Notes: generated from the letters alone by a model not told the origin. A stretch of 64,000 bases of DNA from an uncultured Lachnospiraceae bacterium (GCA_903789615.1 CAIFEV010000008.1:41635-105634); one strand, 5' to 3'. Shown: positions 17,338-26,507, counted from the first letter of the stretch. Numbers and translations are program-made.

Positions 17338-18534
17338 ATGAAGCAGGATACAGAGGAAGAGGGCAGCAGACGGCTGGACCGAGTGCCGATGTCCGGGATC
17401 CGCAAAGTCATGAATCAGGTAAATGCTCTGCGCGCGGAGGGAAAAGACGTAATCTCTTTCAGCGCCGGAGAGCCGGGATTTAACACACCGGAACCCATCA
17501 AGGAAGCGGCCTGTCAGTGCCTTCGGGAGAATCTCACCCACTATCCGCCCAACCGGGGGAGTCTGGCCCTTCGGCAGGCGATCGGGCGCAAAACAGAGGA
17601 GGATACCGGCGTTTCCTATGACCCGGAAACGGAGATCCTGATCACCTGCGGCGGAGCGGAGGGGATCAATGACTGCATTCTCTCAATGGTGGATCCGGGT
17701 GACGAGGTTATCATCTTTAAGCCGGCTTTTATCAATTATGAAGCTCTGGTGCTTGAGATCGGGGCGGTTCCCGTAAGCGTCGACCTGAAGCCGGAGAACG
17801 GTTTTCAAATCGATCTTGCGGAAGTGGAGAGTCGGATTACAGAAAAAACGAAACTTCTGGTCATCAATTCTCCGAATAATCCCACCGGCGCCGTGTACAG
17901 CCGGGAGTCGCTCGCAGGATTGTGTGAGCTTGCGAAAGAACATCATTTCCTCCTTTTTTCGGACGAAATGTATTCGGCTCTTGTCTATGACGGCGCTCCG
18001 TTTTATTCTGTGGCCGCCTTTCCGGGCATGAAAGAGCACAGTCTGATCGTCAACGGCTTTTCAAAGACGTATGCAATGACAGGCTGGCGGCTGGGATATG
18101 TCTGTGCGCCGGAAAGACTGATGAACAAGCTCGTGAAGCATCATCAGTACACCACGACTTCCATCGCGACATTTCTGCAGGAGGGCGTAGCCCGCTCTAT
18201 GAATCTTCCGGAGACGCTGTATGAGGTGGATCGTATGAAGGCGATGTTTGCGAAACAGCGGCAGGTAATGATGGAAGGACTGGACAGCCTTCCGGGGATC
18301 ACGTATACAAAGCCGTATGGCGCATTTTATATCTGCGCGGATGTCTCCGGGACCGGTATGGACGGGGAGACATTTTCCCGGGAGCTGCTCCGGAAAGCAC
18401 TGGTAGCGACGGTCCCGGCAGTCTGCTTCGGCGATTCGTATCAGAATCTCGTGCGATTCAGTTTTGCAGTGAAGGAAGAGGATATCCGGGAAGGCATCCG
18501 GAGGATCCGCGCGTTTCTGGAATCCTCTTCGTGA
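17338..18534 (+). CDS. Class I/II pyridoxal-phosphate aminotransferase
   Basis: ATG 17338 has GAGAGGAG ahead of it; the protein is 398 residues. Fold-type I markers are NSPNNPTGAVYS, FSDEMYSALVY and the PLP-lysine region NGFSKTYAMTGWRLGY, with an arginine near the end (LVRFSFAV) to bind the substrate carboxylate. It belongs to the aspartate/aromatic aminotransferase group (AspC/PatA-like). In the operon it could move an amino group between the imported compound and 2-oxoglutarate or pyruvate. The resulting 2-oxo acid would then suit the adjacent hydroxyacid dehydrogenases. Confidence 0.9.
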   Translation: MKQDTEEEGSRRLDRVPMSGIRKVMNQVNALRAEGKDVISFSAGEPGFNTPEPIKEAACQCLRENLTHYPPNRGSLALRQAIGRKTEEDTGVSYDPETEILITCGGAEGINDCILSMVDPGDEVIIFKPAFINYEALVLEIGAVPVSVDLKPENGFQIDLAEVESRITEKTKLLVINSPNNPTGAVYSRESLAGLCELAKEHHFLLFSDEMYSALVYDGAPFYSVAAFPGMKEHSLIVNGFSKTYAMTGWRLGYVCAPERLMNKLVKHHQYTTTSIATFLQEGVARSMNLPETLYEVDRMKAMFAKQRQVMMEGLDSLPGITYTKPYGAFYICADVSGTGMDGETFSRELLRKALVATVPAVCFGDSYQNLVRFSFAVKEEDIREGIRRIRAFLESSS

Positions 18535-18572
18535 ATCGGCTTTGACTCCGAACGGAGCCGGGAGGACAGATC

Positions 18573-19478
18573 ATGATACTTCCTATGCTTTCTCTGATGG
18601 GCGAGATGTTTCTGCTGATCCTGGCCGGCTACATCGTCCGCCGGTTGGGACTTGTGACCAGGGAAGGAAAAATGTGCCTCACCAATCTGATCCTGTACGT
18701 AATCCTTCCCTGTAACATTGTGAAGGCGTTCCTTGCCGAAACGGGCAGCCGATGGGGAGAGCTTGTACAGGTGCTTCTGATCGCGACGCTGATACAGATT
18801 TTTTGCAGCGTGATCGCATATTTCTGTTATTCTTTTCTGCCGGCTGGTGAAAAGGCGGTTTTTCAGTATGCGACGGTGTGTTCCAATGCCGGTTTTATGG
18901 GGAATCCGCTCTCACAGGCCATATTCGGAGATATCGGACTGCTTTATACTTCTATATTTCTCATCCCGCAGCGGATCGTGATGTGGACGGCGGGCGTCTC
19001 GTATTTTGCGGCGGGAAATGACCGGAAGGGACTGCTTAAGAAAGTGCTGGTGCACCCTTGTATGATCGCAGTCTATATCGGACTTTTTCTGATGCTGACA
19101 CCCATTCAGCTTCCTGCATTTATAAGCAGCACGGTCAGTGCTTTCAGCAGCTGCACGACAGCCATGACGATGCTGTATATAGGAACGATTCTGACCGACG
19201 TGGACTTTCGCACGCTGATTACCGGGAAACAGCTTTACTTCGCGCTCATGCGGCTGGTCCTGATCCCGCTGGCGGTATACATTCCGTGCCGCCTGTCGGG
19301 AGTGGATACGGTCATCACCGGCGTGTGCACGCTTCTGACAGCCATGCCGGCGGGATCCACCACGTCTCTTCTGGCAGTCAGATATGAGGCGGATGAGCTG
19401 TCGGCTGCGAAATGTGTTGTGTTCACAACGGTGCTGTCTGTTATTACAACTCCGGTCTGGGGTATGATTCTGACCTGA
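18573..19478 (+). CDS. AEC-family transporter
   Basis: This 301-residue membrane protein has about ten hydrophobic segments in two halves, as in the auxin efflux carrier (AEC) family, which in bacteria includes malate, malonate and other organic-acid permeases. Recognisable stretches are LILAGYIVRRLGL, SNAGFMGNPLSQAIFGD and the C-terminal MPAGSTTSLLAVRYEADE. It begins 38 bases after the aminotransferase and is probably the last gene of the operon. Export of an organic acid end product, such as a D-2-hydroxy acid, would fit the upstream enzymes, but direction and substrate are not known. Confidence 0.87.
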   Translation: MILPMLSLMGEMFLLILAGYIVRRLGLVTREGKMCLTNLILYVILPCNIVKAFLAETGSRWGELVQVLLIATLIQIFCSVIAYFCYSFLPAGEKAVFQYATVCSNAGFMGNPLSQAIFGDIGLLYTSIFLIPQRIVMWTAGVSYFAAGNDRKGLLKKVLVHPCMIAVYIGLFLMLTPIQLPAFISSTVSAFSSCTTAMTMLYIGTILTDVDFRTLITGKQLYFALMRLVLIPLAVYIPCRLSGVDTVITGVCTLLTAMPAGSTTSLLAVRYEADELSAAKCVVFTTVLSVITTPVWGMILT

Positions 19479-19497
19479 TATTTTACAGTTCCCTCTA

Positions 19498-19527
19498 TGA
19501 CTTTCCCGCCTTTCCGTATGGTATACT
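19498..19527 (+). promoter_or_regulatory. Probable extended -10 promoter
   Basis: TATACT at 19522-19527 has an upstream TG (TGGTATACT), with a weak -35 TGACTT at 19498-19503. It stands 77 bases before the next gene. Confidence 0.5.
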
Positions 19528-19603
19528 GAAGCCGTACAGGACAGCTGAAAATCCGGACTGCCGGGGCAGAAGCCGGAAACCGTTAAACAAAGGCGGAACG
19601 GGC

Positions 19604-20578
19604 ATGGGGAAAGCAGCAGGAAACGGCGGCCAGCAGACAGAAAGAGAAGCGGCTGAACGGCCGCAGGACAGGAATGAGCATATTGTGATTGTCAACGGTG
19701 TTCCGGTGGATGTCCGGTACACCGGTGACATTTTTGACGTGAAGAGCCGGCCGGAAAGGTCGGAGCATGAGCTGGAACGGCCGCAGCAGAAGAAGACGTA
19801 CCGGGCAGTTCTGCTTATCGTGCTGCTGGTGACGGCGGCTGCGATCGTAATTCCGATTCTTCTCTCCGGAAAACAGTGGGGGAATTCAGCCCGGAGTGCC
19901 AGCACCACGGTGGCCTGGGGAGGCGGCGCGGGGCAGAACGCTGCCGGGGTGTCAACAACATCGGTAAGCGCGGCGGAGCGGACTCTCCTGCACCCTGACG
20001 GCACGACGGATACAAAAAGCTACACGGCCCCAGGTGACCTTGGGGACGATATCCGGGATGCCCGGATGTCTCTTGACGGAAAGCTGTACCAGTTCCCGTT
20101 CCCGCTCGTGCTTCTGACAGGAGACGGCTGGGATATCACGGCCACCGACAGCGGGGAGTACCACATTTCGGAAGATACGGAGATTGATCCGGAATCGGCG
20201 GAATTTGTGCAGCTTCAGGATGCGGACGGCCGAACTCTGTTTTGCGAGCTGTGGAATTTCTCGTCTGATGCGGCGAACATAACGGAGTGCGCGGTGATAA
20301 GTGTCACGGAGTACGGGTTTGATCCGGTGGGAATCCGGATATCCGGCGGTCCGGACGGCCTGCTGACTTTAGAACAGATGGATCAGCTGCTGGCGGACGC
20401 AGGGCCGGAGACGAGTGATTCGACTTTCAGCAAAAGAGAGCAGGACGGCTACACGTACTTTGTGCTGCGGTTCCCGAAACAGGAGATGGCGAAGGGTGTG
20501 TGGAGCGGTCCTGTTCTGGACGCCTCGTTTGATGAGGACGGTCTGCTGGACTTCTGGTACGGTGTGGAAGTGTCCTGA
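19604..20578 (+). CDS. Unrecognised membrane-anchored protein
   Basis: I do not recognise this 324-residue protein. From ATG 19604 (site AAAGGCGG) it has about 88 charged cytoplasmic residues, including a segment HIVIVNGVPVDVRYTGDIFDV, and then one membrane helix (VLLIVLLVTAAAIVIPILL, about residues 69-88). A Ser/Thr/Gly-rich linker leads to an extracellular domain rich in acidic residues and aromatic patches. It has no catalytic motif I can name. It is preceded by its own promoter-like site and followed 18 bases later by the metallopeptidase gene, so the two may be co-transcribed. A surface sensor or anchor role would be guesswork. Confidence 0.75.
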   Translation: MGKAAGNGGQQTEREAAERPQDRNEHIVIVNGVPVDVRYTGDIFDVKSRPERSEHELERPQQKKTYRAVLLIVLLVTAAAIVIPILLSGKQWGNSARSASTTVAWGGGAGQNAAGVSTTSVSAAERTLLHPDGTTDTKSYTAPGDLGDDIRDARMSLDGKLYQFPFPLVLLTGDGWDITATDSGEYHISEDTEIDPESAEFVQLQDADGRTLFCELWNFSSDAANITECAVISVTEYGFDPVGIRISGGPDGLLTLEQMDQLLADAGPETSDSTFSKREQDGYTYFVLRFPKQEMAKGVWSGPVLDASFDEDGLLDFWYGVEVS

Positions 20579-20596
20579 AATTACTGAGGCGATATC

Positions 20597-21169
20597 TTGA
20601 GAGTGACATACACGGTTATTCGCAGCCGCCGCCGCACAGCGGCCATTCAGATCGCGGACGGAAAGGTCGTCGTCCGCGTACCCGCGAAAATGACTGGTGA
20701 GGAAACGGACAGGTTCGTGCAGTCCCACGCGGACTGGATTGTCAGACATCTGGAAAAAGAGCGGCGCCGGATGCAGGAAGAACAAAAAACGACCGTAAAA
20801 CCGCTCAGCGAACAGGAACTGCAGGCGCTTGCGGACCGCGCGATGTGCGTGATTCCGGATCGAGTGCGCCATTTTGCCCCGAAGGTGGGAGTTACAGTCA
20901 GGAGGATCACCATCCGCAATCAGACCACGCGCTGGGGCAGCTGCAGCGCGGCCGGAAATCTGAACTTCAACTGTCTTCTGATGCTGACGCCTCCGGAGGT
21001 GATCGACAGCGTGGTGGTGCATGAACTCTGTCATCTGCTGCAGATGAACCATTCGCCTGCCTTTTACGCCGAGGTTCACCGCGTGTATCCTGATTACGAC
21101 CGGTGGAACGTCTGGCTGAAAGCACACGGGAGAGAGATTATGAGAAGAAATCCGGCGCGTTCCAGGTGA
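20597..21169 (+). CDS. YgjP-like (M48/DUF45) metallopeptidase
   Basis: The 190-residue protein belongs to the YgjP/DUF45 zinc metallopeptidase family. The key evidence is VVVHELCHLLQMNHSPAFY, which supplies the HExxH-type motif (HELCH, near residue 140) and a third ligand region NHS. The family-specific RNQTTRWGSCSAAGNLNFN stretch precedes it. The start appears to be TTG at 20597, with GAGGCG upstream; GTG at 20603 is an alternative. No signal peptide is present, so it acts in the cytoplasm. Its substrate is unknown. Confidence 0.87.
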   Translation: MRVTYTVIRSRRRTAAIQIADGKVVVRVPAKMTGEETDRFVQSHADWIVRHLEKERRRMQEEQKTTVKPLSEQELQALADRAMCVIPDRVRHFAPKVGVTVRRITIRNQTTRWGSCSAAGNLNFNCLLMLTPPEVIDSVVVHELCHLLQMNHSPAFYAEVHRVYPDYDRWNVWLKAHGREIMRRNPARSR

Positions 21170-21205
21170 GGGTGCGCCGGATGAACATGGATGGGAGGAT
21201 AAACC

Positions 21206-21955
21206 TTGAAAACAGAACAGTTTCTTATCACGCCGGCGGCCGGAAAGCGGCTGATTGCAAGGGCGATTGTGCAACGCGAAGATATACAGGAAGCCCTGAA
21301 AAACCGGACGATCGTTGTGATCGCCGGGACGACGAATCTGTACATCGCCAATGAGCTTTTAAAGCAGCTGGGAAGCAGCCTGAGAGCCGAAGGGCCTTCC
21401 TTTCACCGCGGCGTTCTGAGTGCTCCGGGATCTGGGACGATTGACGCGCCATTTGCCGGCGATCTTGTCATCACGAAGGGAAAGCCGGAATTTCGGACGG
21501 ATCTCGCCGATGTATGCAGCAGCCTTTCATCCGGCGACATTATCCTGAAAGGCGCGAATGCGGTGGATCTTACGGCGGGCAGAGCGGCGGTCCTGATCGG
21601 CAACATGGACAGCGGCGGCACGATTATTCAGGTGTCCAGGGCTGTCATCACCAGGCGGGTCCGCGTGATCCTGCCGGTCGGCGTGGAGAAGCGTGTGGAA
21701 GGTCCGATTGATGAACTCGTAAATGCCTGCAACGATTCCGGGAGCGCCGGCCTTCGCATGTTCCCGGCCTTCGGAGAGGTTTACACGGAGCTTTCCGCCA
21801 TCCGGCAGCTGACCGGCGGGAAGCCGCTGCTTTTAGCCGGCGGCGCGGTAAACGGCGGCGAGGGCAGCGTACTTCTCGGCGTACAGGGCGGAGACACGGA
21901 GCCGCTTCACGCCCTGATGAAGGAAATATCAAAAGAGCCGCCCTGCGTGATCTGA
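21206..21955 (+). CDS. Conserved-looking protein of unknown function
   Basis: This 249-residue protein starts at TTG 21206 after GGGAGGATAAACC. I cannot assign a family. It is soluble and glycine-rich, with motif-like stretches RTIVVIAGTTNLYIANELL, GDIILKGANAVD, AAVLIGNMDSGGTI and LLLAGGAVNGGEGS. Their alternation of hydrophobic strands and Gly/Asn turns recalls nucleotide- or sugar-phosphate-binding alpha/beta folds. A terminator follows, so it ends the transcription unit that may include the metallopeptidase. Codon use matches its neighbours, so it is very probably a real gene. Confidence 0.78.
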   Translation: MKTEQFLITPAAGKRLIARAIVQREDIQEALKNRTIVVIAGTTNLYIANELLKQLGSSLRAEGPSFHRGVLSAPGSGTIDAPFAGDLVITKGKPEFRTDLADVCSSLSSGDIILKGANAVDLTAGRAAVLIGNMDSGGTIIQVSRAVITRRVRVILPVGVEKRVEGPIDELVNACNDSGSAGLRMFPAFGEVYTELSAIRQLTGGKPLLLAGGAVNGGEGSVLLGVQGGDTEPLHALMKEISKEPPCVI

Positions 21956-21992
21956 CAGGGGCGGCCCGGTAATATGGCAGTGCACGGCAGGG

Positions 21993-22019
21993 AGCAGGGA
22001 GGCAGGCTCCCTGCTTTTT
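21993..22019 (+). terminator. Intrinsic terminator
   Basis: The 9-bp stem AGCAGGGAG/CTCCCTGCT (21993-22001 with 22007-22015) is followed by TTTTT. It closes the plus-strand unit and lies at the 3' end of the convergent aminotransferase gene. Confidence 0.8.
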
Positions 22020-23196
22020 ACTTTGCGTATGTCTTTTCGTATGCTTTCACACCGGCCGCGAGGCGGTTCAGCCCGTCAGTGAGGCGCGCGGCGGGGCAGG
22101 CAAAGTTAAGCCGCACAAAACCTTCTCCGGCTTTTCCGTACTGTGAGCCGCCGCTGATGTACAGCCCGGTCTCCTTCCGGATGAACGGTGCGAGCCCGGT
22201 TCCGTTTCGCGGCAGTTTCCGCGCGTCTGTCCACAGCAGATAGGTGGCGTCCTCGTCAAAGGGCTGCAGCTGCGGCAGATTTTCACGGATAAAGCGCCTT
22301 GCCGTCCTGTAATTCTGCTCCAGATACTCCCGCAGCGCGGAAAGCCACGGCCCGCCCTCCTTCAGCGCGGCCACAGCCCCGTATATGGCAAATGCATTCG
22401 GCTCCGCCACTTCGTCGTTGTTCAGCCCGCGGCTGACACGGTTTCTCAGATTCCCGTTCGGGACAAAGACGGCGGCCGAATGCAGACCGGCGAGATTGAA
22501 CGCTTTGCTCGGACTGATGCAGGTGACACTTGACTGCGCCGCCTCGTCCGAGACAGCGGCAAAGGGGATATACTGCACGCCGGGTCTTGTCAGGTCACAG
22601 TGAATCTCGTCGGAGATGACGGTGACACCGTATTTCTTCGCCAGACGCGCGATTTCGCAAAGCTCGTTTGCACGCCAGACCCGGCCACCCGGGTTCTGTG
22701 GATTGCACAGCAGCATGAGTGTGGTCTGCGGGTCTGCCAGGTCGTGTTCCAGCTGCCCGAAGTCGATCTCATACCGTCCGTTTTTGGGGGTGAGCGGACT
22801 CTCCAGCGGCACACGGCCATTGTTCACGATGGAATTGAAGAAGATGTTGTAGACCGGCGTCTGGATGAGCACTTTTTCCGCGGGAAGGCTCAGGCGCCGC
22901 ATCAGACTCGAGATGGCCGGAACCACGCCGGTCGTGAAGATCAGCCATTCCTTGCGGATCTCAAACCCGTGCTGCGTCTTCCACCAGTTCTGGTATGCCG
23001 CGTACCAGTCCGGTGTGACGCCGGTGTAGCCGAAAATCCCGTGCTGTACGCGTCTTTCAAGGGCTTCGATGATTTCGGGTGCGGTCCTGAAATCCATATC
23101 CGCCACCCACATCGGCAGCTCATTTTCAGCGACATCCCATTTTTCGGAGCCGGTTCCCCGCCGGCTTATGATTTCGTCAAAATTGTAAGAGGACAT
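22018..23196 (-). CDS. MalY/PatB-family PLP aminotransferase or C-S lyase
   Basis: The 392-residue fold-type I PLP enzyme shows the MalY/PatB signature. The opening FDEIISRRGTGSEKWD and PMWVADMDFRTAPEI are diagnostic, NPQNPGGRVW follows, and the PLP lysine is in SPSKAFNLAGLHSA. Members cleave cystathionine or other cysteine conjugates to pyruvate, ammonia and a thiol, and some also transaminate. Length and motifs are complete. It is convergent with the unknown gene at 21206 and lies just downstream of citrate synthase on the same strand, 78 bases apart. An operon with citrate synthase is possible but not obvious. Confidence 0.9.
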   Translation of the reverse strand: MSSYNFDEIISRRGTGSEKWDVAENELPMWVADMDFRTAPEIIEALERRVQHGIFGYTGVTPDWYAAYQNWWKTQHGFEIRKEWLIFTTGVVPAISSLMRRLSLPAEKVLIQTPVYNIFFNSIVNNGRVPLESPLTPKNGRYEIDFGQLEHDLADPQTTLMLLCNPQNPGGRVWRANELCEIARLAKKYGVTVISDEIHCDLTRPGVQYIPFAAVSDEAAQSSVTCISPSKAFNLAGLHSAAVFVPNGNLRNRVSRGLNNDEVAEPNAFAIYGAVAALKEGGPWLSALREYLEQNYRTARRFIRENLPQLQPFDEDATYLLWTDARKLPRNGTGLAPFIRKETGLYISGGSQYGKAGEGFVRLNFACPAARLTDGLNRLAAGVKAYEKTYAK

Positions 23197-23274
23197 AGCA
23201 GTTCCTTATCTGAAAAGCTGTTGTTTGATGCCGGAAGCTTTTTACGCACGCCCCTCAGTGTCCTCCGGCCCCGG

Positions 23275-24657
23275 TCATTTCATCAGATCGATATTGATGG
23301 TCTTCCTTCCGCTTTCGTCCGTGGGCGGCTCGCCGAGAGGCTTTTTGATCTTCATGATGCTTTTGTAGGCCGGGCGGATGATCTTGGAACCGGATACCAG
23401 CTCTTCGATCCGGTGCGCGCTCCAGCCGGCGACTCTGGCGATGGCGAAGATCGGGGTGTAGAGCTCCCGCGGGATGCCCATCAGGTCGTAGGCGAAGCCG
23501 CTGTAGAAGTCGACGTTCGGGGCTACGCCCTTGTAGATGCGGCGGTGGCCGGAGATGACTTCCGGAGCGATTTCCTCGACTTTGTTGTACAGGGACATAT
23601 CCTTCTCGCGGTGCTTTTCCCTGGAGAGCATCTGGACGAAGGTCTTGAAGATGCGCTCACGCGGGTCGGACTTTGAATACACGGCGTGGCCCATGCCGTA
23701 GATCAGGCCTCTGTGGTCGAAAGTCTCTCCGTTCAGGATCTTCTGCAGATATGCGGCGATCTCCTCGTCATCGTTCCAGTCGCGCACGTTTTCGCGGATG
23801 TCATCCATCATCTCCATGACTTTGATGTTGGCGCCGCCGTGCCGCGGACCTTTGAGGGAGCTCATCGCGGCTGCGATGACCGCGTAGGTGTCCGCGCCGG
23901 AAGAGGTTACCACGCGCGTGGTGAAGCTGGAGTTGTTGCCGCCTCCGTGCTCCATGTGCAGCATCAGCGCCACATCAAGAGCCAGTGCCTCGACCTTGCT
24001 GAAGGAAGAATCCGGACGAAGCATGCGCAGAATATTTTCGGCGGTGGAAAGCTTTGGGTCCGGCCGGTGAATGTACATGGACTGCAGGTTTTCGTAGTGA
24101 TTGTAGGCGTGATAGCCGTAGATGGCCAGCATCGGGAATACGGAGATCAGCTGGATGGACTGGCTGATGACGTTCTCCAGCGAGGTGTCTGCGGCATTGC
24201 TGTCATACGAGGCGAGTGTGAGGATGGAGCGTGTCATGGAGTTCATGATGTCCCGGGTCGGCGCCTTCATGATCACGTCGCGGGTGAAATTCGTCGGGAG
24301 CTCCCGCATGTCCGCCAGCAGGTCCGTGAACTGCTTCGCCTCGTCCGCATCCGGAAGTTCGCCGAACAGAAGAAGATAGGTAAGGTTCTCGTAACCGTAG
24401 CGGCTTCCCAGATACTTGTGGATCAGATCGTGGATCTCATACCCCCGGTACCACAGCTGTCCGTCGCACGGCTGCCCTTCCGCGTCAAATGCGACAATGT
24501 TGGAAATATTGGTCAGTCCTGCCACGACGCCCTTGCCGTTTAAGTCGCGCAGTCCGCGTTTTACCTGGTATGTATCATACAGGGCGGGATCTATGGAATC
24601 ATTTTCCCTGCTGAGCTCCGCATAGGAAACGGTGTCGATGCTGTCTCGTGTTTTCAT
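23275..24657 (-). CDS. gltA: Citrate synthase
   Basis: ATG 24657 is preceded on its strand by GAAAGGAGGA and gives 460 residues. The catalytic set is visible: His in HMEHGGGNNSSFTTR, His in IYGMGHAVYSKSDPR and Asp in VAPNVDFYSGF. The long N-terminal extension and the GVVAGLTNIS segment are typical of the clostridial citrate synthase group. It condenses acetyl-CoA and oxaloacetate for glutamate supply in an incomplete anaerobic TCA branch. The upstream region to 24900 holds AT-rich promoter-like sequence. The enzyme call is secure; the stereospecificity (Si or Re) I cannot tell, though Re-type enzymes belong to another family. Confidence 0.94.
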   Translation of the reverse strand: MKTRDSIDTVSYAELSRENDSIDPALYDTYQVKRGLRDLNGKGVVAGLTNISNIVAFDAEGQPCDGQLWYRGYEIHDLIHKYLGSRYGYENLTYLLLFGELPDADEAKQFTDLLADMRELPTNFTRDVIMKAPTRDIMNSMTRSILTLASYDSNAADTSLENVISQSIQLISVFPMLAIYGYHAYNHYENLQSMYIHRPDPKLSTAENILRMLRPDSSFSKVEALALDVALMLHMEHGGGNNSSFTTRVVTSSGADTYAVIAAAMSSLKGPRHGGANIKVMEMMDDIRENVRDWNDDEEIAAYLQKILNGETFDHRGLIYGMGHAVYSKSDPRERIFKTFVQMLSREKHREKDMSLYNKVEEIAPEVISGHRRIYKGVAPNVDFYSGFAYDLMGIPRELYTPIFAIARVAGWSAHRIEELVSGSKIIRPAYKSIMKIKKPLGEPPTDESGRKTINIDLMK

Positions 24658-24900
24658 CAGCAGTCCTCCTTTCAGACAGATCGGATGCAGTAAAATAAAA
24701 TCCTGTTGTTCAATTGTACTGAAATCCATTCAAATGCGATAAAATTAACGTATCATCCCGCTGCGGGGAATTCAAGAAAGCAGCTGTAAAATTTCAGGAA
24801 CAAAATGATGCTTCTGTCAAAAGCTCTATAAATAGTATCGATACTATATCATGTCCGCCGCCGGATGTCAAAATTCAGGAATTCTTCTTTTTTCATACAG

Positions 24901-25539
24901 TCACTGCTTTAACCCGGTGAGGCGCAGCTGCGCGGCCTTGAACAGCGAATTGTACAGATAGATGAACCGTCCGACGCCGATCATGGCCGCCACGGTTCCG
25001 ATGCCGATGCCGACAGGGCGGCCGACGGAAAGAAGACCGATGAGCAGCGTCAGCGCGACGCAGAAGATATCAAAGACATTTTTTACATTGCCCATCCTTT
25101 TGCCGAGCCGGTCCGCGATGGCCTGGACGATGCCGTCGCCCGGATTGGGGACAAGCCGCGTGTTGACGTTCATCGCGGCGCCGATGCCGGTCAGGGTGAT
25201 CCCGAGGATGAGGCACGCGATCCGCGCGGGAAGTGCGGTGACGTCCGGAACAAGGGCACCGAACAGGTTGAAGAACCGCGTCACGACGACGGAGAGCGGG
25301 ATCTGCAGCAGGTCATACAGCCGGAAATTCTTTCCCTTGAACGCATACTCAACCGCGGCGAGCACGCAGTACATGACAAATGACGCGTTGCCGAAATTCC
25401 AGCCGTGGATTTCAGACAGCGAGTAGGCGATGGAGATGATGGGCGTGACGCCGAACGAGGACTTGGTGTTGAGGACGATGCCAAGTGACAGGATGATCAT
25501 TCCGCCGAGGTAAAAAAGAATTCTGGCAGTTTTTTTCAT
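24901..25539 (-). CDS. YczE/YitT-like integral membrane protein
   Basis: The protein from ATG 25539 is 212 residues with five or six membrane segments. Recognisable stretches are LGGMIILSLGIVLNTKSSFG and NTRLVPNPGDGIVQAIADRLGK, which match the YczE group often linked to YitT. In-frame sequence upstream reaches 25596 but lacks a good ribosome site and a membrane-protein character. The function of the group is unknown. A second member of the wider family lies at 61360 and a true YitT at 43453, so the window has three related membrane proteins. Confidence 0.82.
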   Translation of the reverse strand: MKKTARILFYLGGMIILSLGIVLNTKSSFGVTPIISIAYSLSEIHGWNFGNASFVMYCVLAAVEYAFKGKNFRLYDLLQIPLSVVVTRFFNLFGALVPDVTALPARIACLILGITLTGIGAAMNVNTRLVPNPGDGIVQAIADRLGKRMGNVKNVFDIFCVALTLLIGLLSVGRPVGIGIGTVAAMIGVGRFIYLYNSLFKAAQLRLTGLKQ

Positions 25540-25739
25540 GATGAATGCAGACTCCTGCGCGAACGCTCTTTGCTTCTCCTGCAGAGGAGAGCGCATCTGT
25601 CCGGATGAGGGGCAGGAACAAACGCACTATCTGTACCCTAGCATACAAACGAAAATGTGTCAAAACAAGGGGCGTGTGAAAAGGGATAGCCTTACCTCTA
25701 AAAGCGCGGTACAATTTTCCCGGAAGGAAGAATACCAAA

Positions 25740-26507
25740 ATGGCAGTGAGAGAAAAATATTTTGACATAAATGAAGAAGGAAATTCGGTGCGTTGCCGGA
25801 TCCTCTCCGCGTCACCCCTCCGGACGTTTGAGAGAGTCGTGATCTGCACGCACGGTTTCGGAAGCAGCAAGGACGTGGCCAATATCACGCGGTTTGCACA
25901 GAAATATCTGGACAAGCACGGAAAAGACGCAGTTCTTGGCTTTGACTGGCCGTGTCACGGCAAAGACGGACGCAAGAAGCTGGAGATAAGCGACTGCATG
26001 GAATATATGAAGCTGGTCGTGAACTACGTGAGGGAGACGCTGGGGGCGAAAAAGATCTTTAATTACTCCGTCAGTTTCGGCGGCTATCTGACGCTGCTGT
26101 ACATGCACCGGGCGGGCAATCCATTTGCCAAAGTGGCGCTTCGCGCACCGGGACTGCGGATGCACGATCTCATGCTGAAAAATGTGAAAGAAACCGACCG
26201 CGAAAAACTTGCGAAGGGCAGGGAGGTCGAGATCGGCTACGAGCGGAAGATGAAGGCAGATCACACGCTTTTTGACGCGCTTGCAGCAGGCGACGTCCGC
26301 AAATACGAGTATTTCGACTGGGCCGACAGTATGCTGATTATTCACGGGACTGCGGACGAGATGGTTCCGATGGAGGATTCGATTCAGTTCTGCGAAGACA
26401 ACGTGATCGAGTTCGTCCCGGTGGAAGGTGCCGACCACCCTTTTCGCAATCCCAAACTCATGGACAGTGCGATTCACACCGTTGTGGAATTTTTCGGAGA
26501 AAGCTGA
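25740..26507 (+). CDS. Alpha/beta hydrolase
   Basis: The 255-residue protein has the alpha/beta hydrolase order of elements. These are VVICTHGFGSSKD (oxyanion region HGFG), the nucleophile elbow in NYSVSFGGYLTLLY (Ser in S-x-S-F-G), an Asp in IIHGTADEMVP and a His in VEGADHPFRNP. It has no signal peptide. It resembles cytoplasmic serine aminopeptidase/esterase-like hydrolases (S9 or COG1073 type). It is transcribed on its own or with the downstream uridine phosphorylase, from which it is separated by 58 bases. The substrate is unknown. Confidence 0.87.
   Translation: MAVREKYFDINEEGNSVRCRILSASPLRTFERVVICTHGFGSSKDVANITRFAQKYLDKHGKDAVLGFDWPCHGKDGRKKLEISDCMEYMKLVVNYVRETLGAKKIFNYSVSFGGYLTLLYMHRAGNPFAKVALRAPGLRMHDLMLKNVKETDREKLAKGREVEIGYERKMKADHTLFDALAAGDVRKYEYFDWADSMLIIHGTADEMVPMEDSIQFCEDNVIEFVPVEGADHPFRNPKLMDSAIHTVVEFFGES

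Noticed and set aside
22600..23676. 358-codon plus-strand open frame across the PatB-like and citrate synthase genes
   Set aside because: It spans two genes of the other strand and has no recognisable domain.
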